Position numbers and translations under genes: made by a program. DNA of 64,000 nucleotides. Origin: Mallotus nudiflorus (taxonomy: Eukaryota > Streptophyta > Magnoliopsida > Malpighiales > Euphorbiaceae). This document shows, piece after piece, positions 35,620 to 45,926 of this stretch; positions within the stretch are counted from its first letter, which is position 1, and each line of letters starts with the position of its first letter. The notes below the pieces were generated by a model. The model ran no database searches, was not told the DNA's origin, and saw only the letters and a list, made by a program, of their open reading frames with translations. Location of the stretch: assembly GCA_947683625.1 (NCBI GenBank), contig CANTUR010000069.1, forward strand, positions 1,550,001-1,614,000, given 5' to 3'.

Positions 35620-36408
35620 TTAATCATAAGCTCCAATGTCGAGCCATGAATCCCACTTGCTAGCATGGTTATCTATCTGAAAAACTGTATTAGAGGCTCT
35701 GACATCAAAAGTACCAATAACAAAGTAGTCAATGCTCAAACCCACAGGCTATTGATCAGGCACCTCATTCTTACACTCTAAGATTAGCAATATAGCTCTG
35801 TTCCAAATAGGAGACCTATTAGGATCATGCATGTCATACACAACATGCATACACTTGCATACATATGTTGTGAAATACTTGCTTTGCATAATAAACTCTT
35901 TAAGCCTAGGCAAGATTGTGTAAATACTTTGCTACTAATATTCAAAATCAGTGTTGTAAGAATACAGAAAGGTAGTCAGAATGTGTACATATGAAGCATC
36001 TAAAAGGAAAAGGGTAACACTAACAAGGTGAAACTGATACTCAATGGGACTTTAGACCTTAGGATCCTAATGGGCCCATCCAGTAAGGGAATATTACCGA
36101 CAGTGATACTTGCAAAAGCATAATCTTGGTGACCTCAAGAGGCTGGATAAGACACTCTAGCTCCTTAAATTCAACATCCATCTCCATAGTCTCACCTTGA
36201 GCATCATCTGGAATATCTCTCTATAATAGTTAGTCCAATGTAGGGTATGGAAAATTGTGATGAGAAGGTCCAACATGTCGGCAATACATTTTTTGGTCCT
36301 ATAAAAGGGAAGAACGCACTTTAAACCTAAAATGAATGCACTTTGAAAATTTATTTGATCATGAAATAAGATATTTAACTCTAAAACCTTTTTTGTAAGA
36401 GATATCAA
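35620..36408 (-). pseudogene. antisense coding remnant between gag and 3' LTR
   Basis: On the minus strand, opposite to the element's gag, 35620-36051 reads as one frame of 144 codons. It contains EYQFHLVSVTLFLLDASY, a double TAG (probably two Trp), QSIYTILPRLKEFIMQSKYF, YDMHDPNRSPIWNRAILLIL, one TAG, SIDYFVIGTFDVRASNTVF and SKWDSWLDIGAYD before TAA at 35620. Upstream, YAFASITVGNIPLLDGPIRI continues it with one frame change near 36050, and an open stretch 36157-36408 may be the N-terminal part. I do not recognise a domain. Antisense ORFs between pol and the 3' LTR are known in some Tat elements (Grande of maize relatives); position and orientation fit that. Confidence 0.5.
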
Positions 36409-37090
36409 AAAGAGGAATGAAGCCTTCTACCATAACATTAATGGAATACCAAAAATAAAAACACAGCCTAAAGCCACAACTTTAATGGTGGAGTATCATG
36501 ACTATATAATCAGAGACATCATTACCATAATCAAAAGGGAAGAATGAAAAAGAATGACATTGCATTTTAACAAAATCTCTTCACTTGCAAATAGACCATA
36601 CTAACTTAGGGCATTTTGTATAGGGAAAAACAAAAGAGAATGAAGAAAGGGAAAGAAACTAATACATCAATAAGAATGGGAAAGGTTACAAATGCTAATC
36701 ATTCATCAGAGTATCATCTTGTGTGGAAAACACCTTGAAAAATAATAAAAGGAAGTAATATAACTCTATTTCCTTAGATTTTGTAATAAAGTACCATCTT
36801 ATTCTTAAAATTCACAAATTGAAAGTAAATTCATCCACTTCATGAGATCATGTGTGAAAAGCCTATCTCACGACCTTTGATCATAGTGGCTTTCTTTTAT
36901 TAGTCTCGTAGAATTCAGATGAGCAGTTAATAGTTTTATGTTGAAAGTTTATAAACTCTAATCAATCTAATGCTTGCTTTGCACCCAAACAAAGAGAAGA
37001 AAATACAAAAAAAAATCTATGGACTTACAGTATAAATTTCTTGAATTTTAAAGTATCATTTTAATCTTTTGAATAATAAATGCGCATAGA
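36409..37090. other. non-coding internal sequence
   Basis: AT-rich sequence between the antisense remnant and the tandem repeats. I see no frame, repeat or motif to report. Confidence 0.5.
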
Positions 37091-37429
37091 ATCTACTCCA
37101 ATGCTCAGAAATGAGTATGAGTACAAAATCCCTTGATGGTATGCACGCTGAGTAATACGTGAAAGGCAGGGGAATACTAGGAGGAGAATTGAAATAAGAG
37201 CAAGCATAATTTACTCCAATGCTTAAAAATAAGTAAGAGTATCAGCATGAACCTCTAGTGGTATCCACGCTGAGTAATACATAAAAGGTGGGGGAATACT
37301 AAAAAAGGAGGACCCACATAAAAAAAAACTCGCTTTATTTACTCCAATGCTCTATAGGAGCATAAGTATCCAAAGGACCTTTCTAATGGTATCCACATTG
37401 TGTAATATGAGAAAGGCAGGAGAATACTC
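37091..37429 (+). repeat. three tandem copies of the shared ~95-bp 3'-region module
   Basis: Units start at about 37091, 37211 and 37338 with TYTACTCCAATGCT, continue through GAGTAT(C)CAAAGGACC-like sequence, GGTATCCACGCTGAGTAATA and GAAAGGCAGGGGAATACTA, and have spacings of about 119 and 127. The same module is single-copy in each internal region of the minus-strand composite (21135-21236, 24853-24952). Confidence 0.75.
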
Positions 37430-37904
37430 ATATAAGGAAGAAAAGCACAAAAATAATTTAAAGACAATTTGATACTCAACATCCAGCATCCAATATTTTA
37501 TGCTCAAATTCCATGAGTTTTGTTTAGAAAATTCTCCCTAAAATTATGTATGGAACTAAGCTATTCACTTGGTAAAAGATATGCTCTTAGCATAAGATGG
37601 TTAACGATGCCTCTAACCTTTGTAAATGGAAAATAAATGACAGTCATACAAATAAAAAATAGTGAGATTCATTGAGTGCATGTGATCTCATGATAAAGTG
37701 ATGAATTTTAATGTACTTTTGTACATTCATCATGATTAAAACTAACTTTAACAAGTTTGCAAGAATTGCAAATCTAGAAGGAGGTTCATCTAACTTGTAG
37801 AGATGGTCAACACAGTAGTTTAAAATTAGTCAGTAAGAAATTCTAATAAGTTAACTCAACAAAATTTAAAGTCAATCAACACAAAGAATTCAAAGCATTT
37901 AACT

Positions 37905-38520
37905 CAAAAATCATGAGTAGTTATGGACTGTAGCATTGCCAAAGGTGAGCAATGAAAGGGTTGCAACTACTAGTGAGCAGTTATGGGCTGTAGCATTATT
38001 AAAGGTGAGCAATGTAAAGGTTGTAGCTAATCACAAGCAGTTATGGACTATAGCATCAAAGGCGAGCAATGTAAGGGTTCCAGCTAATCACAAGCAATTA
38101 TGGATTGTAGCATCATCAGTGGGCAATGAAAGGGTTGCAGCTAATCATAAGTAAACATTGATTGCAGCATCATTAGTGAGCAATAAAGGGTTGCAACTAA
38201 TTGCGAGCAGTTATGGACTACAACATCATTAATGAGCAATGAAAGGGTTACAGCTAATCGCAAGTAGTTATGGACTGCAACATAATCAGTGAGTAATGAA
38301 AGGGTTATACCTAATCAGTAATCAATTATGGATTATAGCATCATCAATGAGCAAAGAAAGGGCTGTAGCTAATTGTGAACAATTATGGATTGTAGCATTA
38401 ATCGGTGAGCAACAAAAGGGTTGCAACTAATTGTAAGTAATTATGGATTACAGCATCATCAATGAGAAACAAAAAGGTTATAGTTAATTACAAGCAATTA
38501 TGGATTGTAGCATAATCGCT
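37905..38520 (+). repeat. minisatellite, about ten units of 57-60 bp
   Basis: Units carry GAGCAATGAAAGGGTTGCA then CTAATCRCAAGCAGTTATGG and CTGTAGCATCATYA. GAGC-type anchors occur at 37947, 38007, 38064, 38121, 38178, 38234, 38291, 38349, 38407 and 38464. Because several units are 57 long, a short frame (37936-38154) reads as a 19-residue peptide repeat (NERVAANHKQLW...VAS); I regard that as a by-product. Such arrays in the 3' untranslated region are known in Ogre/Tat elements and can seed satellites. Confidence 0.85.
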
Positions 38521-39185
38521 AAATGTCCTAAAAGGAATATAGTGTAGTTCACTAGACACTATATAGTAGTTATGGTATTATTGCTACACGTTCCATAAGT
38601 ACTATAACATGTTTTCAAATTACAAGTCACTAGACATCCCACAGGGAATATACCAAAATTTTAAAATCATCAAATTGCTAAATGTTCTAAAGAACCAGAG
38701 CATGTTTTTCATAAATTGCTAAATTTCCCATAGGGAATATAGTGAAAATCATTGCATTTATTTCATTAAACGTCCTACGGGGAATATAAAAAAATCCACT
38801 GTCACTAAACATCCCAAAAGGAATATAGTGTAGTTCACCAAACAATACACAGTAGTTATGGCATTATTGCTAGATGTTCTATAGGAACTATAGCATGTTT
38901 TTCATAAATCACTAAATGTCCCATGGGGAGTGTAGTGAGAAACAATGCATTTATTTCATTAAACGTCCCATGGGGAATATAACGAAATCCACTATCACTA
39001 GAAGTCCCAAAAGGAATATAGTGCCATTCACTAGGCACTACATAGTAGTCATGGTATTATTACTAGATGTTCCATAGGAACTATAGTATGTCTTCCAATC
39101 ACGAGTGGCTAGATATCCCACGGGAATATAGCAAAATGCATAAGTTTCACTAGATGTTCTATAGGAAATATAGTGAAACAAATTA
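38515..39185 (+). repeat. irregular tandem-repeat field with GGGAATATAGTG motif
   Basis: A CTAGAYRTYCCAYRGGGAATATAG-like unit (quoted as a consensus in two parts: CACTAGATGTCC and YAYAGGAAYATAG) recurs a dozen or more times between 38517 and 39175, interspersed with a longer GCATTATTGCTAGATGTTCC unit. Minus-strand frames across it read as YIPxGTSS repeats and are not considered genes. Confidence 0.7.
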
Positions 39186-39320
39186 AACATAGCATCTTGC
39201 TTAAACTTGCTTAGTAATTTGACCATCAATATGTCAATTAGGATACAATAAAGTACCCTAATTCTTTCTTTCAAAATTATCTGCTACTATTAAATTGCTA
39301 CAATTTGTCAAGCAAACAGT

Positions 39321-39336
39321 GAAAAAGGGGGGTAAT
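39321..39336 (+). other. polypurine tract of the pol-less Tat element
   Basis: GAAAAAGGGGGGTAAT directly precedes the 3' LTR at 39337. Confidence 0.8.
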
Positions 39337-41504
39337 TGTAAGCAGCCAATTTTGGGATGCAATAGAGGACGCCTACAATAAATGCCCCTATGATGAAAAT
39401 CTAATTGAGAATTGATCTCTAATGTTGAGTTTCATGATTTAAAGGACTAAATTGCTACGTTTTATGGATTTAATTGTAAAATTGGTTTCTTAGGTATTTA
39501 ATTGCAAAAATTAGAAACTTCCAATGACCCTTTTTTGTAATTTAAAAAAATGAAAATGTGGTTGGCTAGCATTAAATACTGACTAGCATTACATAATTCC
39601 AGTTGGTATTAAGCAATGCCGATCAGCATTACGGGACGAAAATCGGCATTCTAAAGTGCCAATTTTCACTAAAAAGTGATTTTTTATGCTGAAAATTGGT
39701 TTCTTCATAATTTTTAAATTTTTTTCATTGGTCCAAGACACCACATTTCCTTATGAGTGTGAGTCCTTCATTTTTTCAAAACTTTATCTCTTGATTTTGA
39801 AAGTTCAAAAATTAAAAATCTAGTGCAACTTCCCTGTATAATTATAGGGTTAGAGGTTGCTAGGTCTAGCTTTAAAATCTAAAAGGGGGAGGCTACAGAA
39901 ACCCTAGAGAGAGAGAGTAGAGCTAGAGAAGCAGAGTCTATAAAAAACTTAGAGAAGTAAAGGGGTTGTGAGAAAAAAATAGAGAGCGGCAAAAAGAAAA
40001 CCCTAATTAGCTACTGCAAAGAAAAAGTGTGGATTGAAAAACACAAACCTTCTACTATAGGTTTCAAATCAATAAAATTATGTTCTTTGTTTTTAAAAGT
40101 CCATAAAATCAAAGAAAAAACAACAGAGTCAATCTCAAAATGGTGACAATCCTAATCTAAGGGGTATTCAAACAACATTTGCACAACATATTGTACTCTT
40201 TTCTTTATTTTAATTTGATTTCTTGATTGATTCATTATTGATTAGTTTTTTATTTTTTTTGTTTTGATTGGTGTGCTGTGGTGCTCTGGATGTGAGGTTG
40301 GTGATGTGAGATTTTGGTAGCATTGAAGAATACATGGGATGCCATGGACTGAGTTTTGTGAAATCTCCGTAGAATTTAGGATTTATTATTTTCTATAGGA
40401 TTTTGTTCATGGCTTTTATTAGGTTGTAATTAATTTTCTTTAATTTTTTGCACTGTAGTTTTTAATTGCCCCAATGGAGGGAAATTAGTGTAATTTTAAA
40501 TCTCTGCACTAAAAATTGATTAGTAATCTAGGCTCAATTTGGTAAAATTCAATTAAAATCAATAATGTCAGTAGATTAATTTTAGGGTTGCATGAAAGTG
40601 AATTAGGGTTTCTCAGAAAAATCATGTAAAATTATTATTTTGATTTATTTTTAGTATGTTATTGAATTGGGCTTGTTTTTATGTTTTTATTCTCTTTGGG
40701 CCCTAAGCCTATGGTAGGGTTAATCCATTTAAAAAATAAGTTTAAAAATATTTTTTAGGTTTTTATTAATTTAAAATTAATTTAGGCCCATTTAGTTTAA
40801 TTAAATTTAGGCCCACTTTCTAATTAATAAAATTAACTTTGACTTTAGTCCAACTTACTAATTTCATCTCTTTTAAAATAAATAGACTTAGGCTCTATTT
40901 TTATATGAATTAAAATTAAATTAGATTTAGGCCCATTTATTAATATAATTTCTTCATTGAAATTTGTAGACAATAGGCTCATTTCCTTAGTTAATTAAAA
41001 TAAATAGATTTAGGCTCACTAATTCAATTAAAATGTAGGCCTATCTCTAGTCCATTTTACTTGTAAATAAAATATATAGAATTTACTAACTTTAATTAAT
41101 AAAATTAATCTAGTTTAGACATAGGGATGCGGCCTTTTGTATGCATTTTTAGATGTAATTTTATGACGTGTTGCCTTTAGGTTAAATGGATGTTTAATTA
41201 GGGTATAAATAAAATTGCATGTAATTAGAGAATAAGATAGTAATTCATAGAGTAATTCTAAATGAACATAAGACTGAAAGAAGTTATTATTCTGTTCCTA
41301 GAATCTCCTGATTGTGGTGTTAGTTTTCTTTTAGACAATTGAGTACCACCAAAATGATTTGTCCCAGTAATTACCCTCGGTGGCGACTCCTTATCTCCAT
41401 ACCATGTCTTTATGACAATGGTTAGTTTGTTCCATAAGGCCCTGAGCCCAAATAGTGTTGTGGTTGTTAAAATCTTAGGCGCATGCTAAACCCTATTTTC
41501 TACA
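39337..41504 (+). repeat. 3' LTR of the pol-less Tat element
   Basis: It runs from TGTAAGCAGCCAATTTTGGG to CCTATTTTCTACA, 2168 bp, and is the full-length partner of 29820-31983. It is followed by ACATGTAGAACCC, gag sequence of Tat host 2. Confidence 0.85.
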
Positions 41505-41581
41505 ACATGTAGAACCCTAAAGAATGCATTGACTATGGAAAAATTGATGACCCAGAAAAATGATCCAACATCAAAACCAAT
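41505..41581 (+). pseudogene. Tat host 2: gag piece between the two nested elements
   Basis: Seventy-seven bases (AACCCTAAAGAATGC ... GACTATGGAAAAATTGATGACC ... CAACATCAAAACCAAT) align with 9350-9454 of Tat host 1, apart from a short internal deletion. The last five bases, CCAAT, are the left copy of the Athila target duplication. Confidence 0.75.
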
Positions 41582-43180
41582 TGATATAATGCAAACTTGC
41601 ATAGTTATTTAGGTATTATAAGCATTGTTTTGTTTCATTTTAGTAAGTTTGTATGCTTATTTAGTTATGCAATTTTTATTTTTAGCTTTCAAATGCTTTT
41701 TATGGTAGTTTGTATTTTTTTAATATGTTTTTAGGTTCAATTGATGCATTAGAAGGACCTTGGATTTGTTAGAATGAAGTATGAAGCTTGAAAAGACAAA
41801 AGAAGTTGAATTGGAGCTGTGCCGACTCATTACACCAGGGAAGATTCATTACAAAAGCCATCTGTGCCGACTCGACCCTTAGTACCAACTTGTTCCACTT
41901 GTGCCTCATCAAATAGATGCAACTTTTCAGCTCTGAGTAGTTTCATATTTTGGCCATAACTTCTTTTACAAATGTCCAAATGAGGTGATTCAAGTTTCCC
42001 TAGAAAGATAAATCAAGGATCTAGAACTTTCATAAAGGAATGATTTCAAGATAAAGTAATCTAGAAGGACCAAAATTCTCTAGAAGTTACTATATTTGTA
42101 TAGAGTTATGACCCTTCAATCGAAAGGGTACCTTTCCAATTGTAACTTCTTTTAACCACCTCTAGAGTCTATATATATGTCAATTGTAACCTGTAAAAAA
42201 AAAGAAAAATATCTTATATATATGTGAAGAAATACATATTTTCATTAGGATTTAGTTTATAGTTTTAAAGATTAAGTTAGCAAGCAAGAAGAGAATATTG
42301 CTCTACACCAAGCAAGTACTATAAGGCTTAGTGAAAAGGATTTTATCAATTCTCTTTCTTCTTCTTTTGTTGTTATTTAATTATGTTTCTTGGCTAAGTC
42401 TTGTTTGAGAATTACAATGATGAATTAAATAAGAACTACATTTTCTATCTTATCTTGTTTATGATTTAATTTTAATTAGTGCTTAATTAAGTTATTTATG
42501 ATTGATCACCATATGTAACTTATTTTAATCAATTTACTTACAACGAGAGTTGGAGTAATTTGGTGGAAATATAATTGAGATTACTTAGGAGTTGGATTTA
42601 CTTTGAAATAAGGAATTCATCTTAAGGGAAATAATTAGTAGATTACTTGTGATTTCCTTATCTATCTATATAATACATTAAGAGAGCTTGTAGACTTTAA
42701 ACGGGAATATCCTTGATCGACAACGAGATTTGCTTTTATGGATTTATTGGTATAATTTCATTTATGATTTTCTCTTATCTCTACAATACACTGAGAGAGC
42801 TTGTAGAATCTAAGGGGAAATACTTTTAATTGATAACGAGAGTTACTTTTAGGAACTTTACATTAATTTGCCAACGAGAGTTGCTTTTAAAGATTATACG
42901 CACTAATTTCCAATCAATATGTTTTATGATGAATTCTTATAAGTTCTTGTTTACATTCTGAATTGTGCTTCTCTTTTATATATATTGCATTTTTATTTTG
43001 TTTAGTATTATAGTAATTAGGAATAATTAAATCACCAATTCTATTTGATTTAGTTTTGCCTATCCATTTGAGTATTTGCTCAGTTAGTACATAATTCTTC
43101 CTAAATCAAGAGTGTTTGACACCCGACTTGCTCTATACTAAGTCCTTAAAGACTAGGATTATACAATTCTACCCGCCTTA
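41582..43180 (+). repeat. 5' LTR of the Athila-type element
   Basis: It runs from TGATATAATGCAAACTTGCA to CTACCCGCCTTA. It aligns with 61291-62895 throughout. Internal features include a GACTC-rich block at 41818-41920, a TATA box at 42168, and two or three repeats of GAGAGCTTGTAGA...CAACGAGAG between 42660 and 42870. Confidence 0.9.
42168..42179 (+). promoter_or_regulatory. LTR TATA box of the Athila-type element
   Basis: TCTATATATATG is conserved in the other LTR (61879-61889) and lies about 250-340 bases after the GACTC-motif block, in a position suited to start the genomic transcript. Confidence 0.5.
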
Positions 43181-43185
43181 GAATT

Positions 43186-43205
43186 TGGCATTGTTGCTGG
43201 GGATT
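43186..43205 (+). other. primer-binding site, tRNA-Asp type (degenerate)
   Basis: TGGCATTGTTGCTGGGGATT lies five bases after the LTR. It matches the tRNA-Asp complement (TGGCGCCGTTGCCGGGGATC) except for C-to-T or G-to-A-like decay positions. tRNA-Asp priming is typical of Athila elements. Confidence 0.8.
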
Positions 43206-43393
43206 TTATTTAAGTAATTGCTATTAACTTAGGGTAGAAAAAGATTGTTTTAGGCCTTATTTTAATTTTTGTTGTTTTGTGTTATTTTTATTTTAAATTT
43301 TGTTTTATTTATTTTTTTTATTTTTGGTTTGTTTTTGTTTTAAACTTTATTTTATTTATTTTTGTTTATTTTTTTGTTTGATTGTGAATTTAC

Positions 43394-44368
43394 ATGCTCA
43401 CTAGAAGTACTAGTGATAACAATTTGAACTTTGATCCTGAAATTGATTTAACTTTACATGCATTAAGTAGGGAAAAAAGACAAAGAAAAGAGAATCAATT
43501 CAATATAATGGCTCAACCGGAGAGAAGGACGTTAGGCAATTTTGCAATGCTCGATATCTCAGGTAGTTTTGGTGGAATTATGGTTCTGAATGTTGCTAAT
43601 AACAACTTTGAGATCAAGCCAAGTATTATCCAAATGGTGCAAAATAATCAGTTTGGAGGCTTACAAGGAGAAGATCCTTATGCCCACATTTTGACTTTTC
43701 TCAATGTGTGTGCAACCTTTAAGATCAATGGTGTGATGGATGATGCAATAAGGCTAAGACTCTTCCCATTTTTAGTCAAGGAAAAAGCACAACTTTGGCT
43801 TGCTAGTTTGCCAAATGAGTCAATCACAACATGGGATCAATTAAAGTAATCATTTTTACACAAATACTTTCTACCACATAAGATAGCTAAGTTTCGCAAT
43901 GAGATTACTACTTTCAAGCAAAGTGGAAGTAAGACAATTTATTCAGCTTAGGAGAGATTTAAGGAACTTCAAAGGTAGTGCCCACATCATGGCTTGCCAG
44001 ATTGGATGATTCCTCAAATCTTTTACAATGGTTTAATGGATGAGAATAGGAACATTATGAATGCGGCTTCTGGTGGAAAGTGGATGGATAAAATAGCCAG
44101 AGAAGCTGTTACATTGTTATAGGAACTTGCATCTCAAGGATACATGGGTGATGAAACAACTATGGCAAAAGCAAGAGGAGTTTTGGAACTTGACACCATC
44201 AATATGTTGAATGCAAAGATGGATGCTCTCACTAAATTGGTAAGTAAATCTCAAATTAATTCTTTAGAATGTATTAATGTTATTTGTGAGTCTTGTGGAG
44301 GATCTCATCCATATTCTCAATGTACTTTAAGTACAAATGAGGATGTGAACTATATACAAGGAGGTTTC
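43394..44368 (+). pseudogene. Athila-type gag, 5' part (interrupted by copia)
   Basis: From ATG 43394 the frame reads MLTRSTSDNNLNFDPEIDL, then RTLGNFAMLDISGSFGGI...FEIKPSIIQMVQNNQFGGL, GEDPYAHILTFLNVCATFKINGV and RLRLFPFLVKEKAQLWLASLP, the Athila gag core. Stops at 43847 and three later places (about 43949, 43976 and 44120, all readable as Gln or Trp decay) break it without frameshift up to 44144-44368. The zinc-knuckle-like CESCGGSHPYSQC is near 44289. The copia insertion falls after VNYIQGGF. The reading resumes in phase at 53557 (NQRLG), as expected after one removes the insert and one copy of its target duplication. Confidence 0.85.
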
Positions 44369-45912
44369 TGTTGGTAACCGTGATGCAAACGCAGTGGAAA
44401 AATTAAAATTTTGTCACGTTCCCAAGCCTGGATCCATGTAATTCGACTAATTGATTAAATCTAGGGTTTTTTTAATAATCTTACCAAAACGCAGAAGAGG
44501 CAAGATTCTCTGGAAGGATGAGAGGAGGTTCACACTGGTGACACCTTACCTCGAGCTTTTTGGCTTGGTTGTTCGGATCAAGACGTCTCCAAAAGGATGC
44601 GTCCTCTATAGGTATCCACACGAACAGCCCTTCACAAAATGAATTTGAGTGTGTGTGCTAGCAACCTCTTGACTGTCTCACAAATCAAGAACAAAAGGAA
44701 AAACTCTGTCTTTGTTTTCTAAGAGGAAAGAAAACGAATTTGGAGGCAAAAACAAGTGTGTGAAACCCTAGAGAATATAACATATTTATAGACTCCAAGT
44801 TAGGGTTTCACTTACCAATGACCTTTTGGTAATTTTCCATTTATTATATTCTGATTTTGTTTAAAAATAAATCAAAAAATAATATCTTATTTATTTATTT
44901 AAAATAACATTTATCTTAAATAAATAAATAAATAAATAAATAAAACACTTTAATTATTTATTTCCACAGAGTTTATTTTGGGCTTATTAAACCCATATCC
45001 GTTTTGGGCTTGTTCTAAGTGTGTGACCCTGTAGGTTCACATAACATTGGCAGTGGGCCTAAATCTCTGTTTAGGCCTACAAGTCATAAGTGGCCTCTAG
45101 CAAGACATTATGACTACCCAAGTCATGTGAAGTCAATAATCCGACATAACCTAATTACAGTGAATTTTATTGTCCCTTTATCACATGATATCTTAATTGA
45201 ACATAAGGCATAGAATGTCATCCTTATATAGTTCAATATTATGACTTGATTCCAAGTAGACTGAAAATGATAACTCTTTATCAATTCATTTCAGCATGGC
45301 CATGCATTTTCATTCAGTCTATCTCATCAAGGGGCCTTTAGATATCTTTCTCATATTAATGAGGGATAAATTCCTTCTAAATCACTCACATTCCTCACAT
45401 AACTAATTTTATATCCAACAACATCCTTTTAATCATCCGGTTAAAGACAATGTTAGAATGTGTCAAAACATAAAATAGCTATGTAGAAATCCATGATGAT
45501 TTCAAGGTCAAAGGACCGAAATAAAATTACTGTGATAAGAAATACTTATGACAATAATCTATGTAGTATTCTCATAGTGGGTCAATCCAGTACATGATCT
45601 CTCATCATGTACCTATGAGTTGACTTAATATCTCATATTTATGATTAGTAAAACATAACCATCAGTCAACATCATACTAGCCTTAATACTTTAATATTCA
45701 TATAATGAATAAATGGTTAGGGATAATTAGAATAGAACTCTTATTTTAATCTAAGGGTTTTACTATCAAGTCACATACTTGATGGCATTAGTAAGAATTA
45801 ACCATTCATGTAATTATCATAAAATCAAATGATAATATAATACCTCTTTATTAACAAAATAAGAAAGTCAATACATAATCATAAATGATTGACCTAGTGC
45901 ATATCACTAACA
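44369..45912 (-). repeat. 3' LTR of the copia element
   Basis: On + it runs from TGTTGGTAACCGTGATGC to GCATATCACTAACA. A 64-residue open frame inside it (45019-45213) is identical in the other LTR (52658-52852), showing close similarity; it is LTR sequence, not a gene. A minus-strand TATA box (CTATAAATATG) is at about 44779-44789. Confidence 0.95.
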
Positions 45913-45924
45913 ATCTCCCACTTG
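45913..45924 (-). other. polypurine tract of the copia element
   Basis: On minus the bases are CAAGTGGGAGAT, directly before the 3' LTR and two bases after the pol stop codon region. Confidence 0.85.
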
Positions 45925-45926
45925 CA

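Larger units (their letters stand above)
29820..41504 (+). mobile_element. pol-less Tat/Ogre-like LTR retrotransposon
   Basis: LTRs of 2164 and 2168 bp flank 7.35 kb of internal sequence holding a Tat-type primer site, gag remnants, a gag-pol linker, an antisense coding remnant and three tandem-repeat fields before the polypurine tract. RT, RNase H and integrase are absent. Copying would need enzymes from a relative such as Tat host 1. Flanks (TCACA left, ACATG right) do not form a clean target duplication; the right host junction seems to have lost about 13 bases compared with 9337-9350. Confidence 0.8.

Noticed and set aside
37905..38520. CRISPR-like regular repeats
   Set aside because: Units are contiguous without unique spacers, vary in sequence, and lie in a plant retrotransposon; it is a minisatellite.
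38856..39274. Minus-strand frames reading YIPxGTSS repeats
   Set aside because: By-product of the tandem-repeat field; no start context and no conservation seen.
44451..45213. Open frames 44451-44642 and 45019-45213 and their twins at 52090-52281 and 52658-52852
   Set aside because: They lie inside the two copia LTRs and are on the strand opposite to the element; their similarity only reflects LTR identity.
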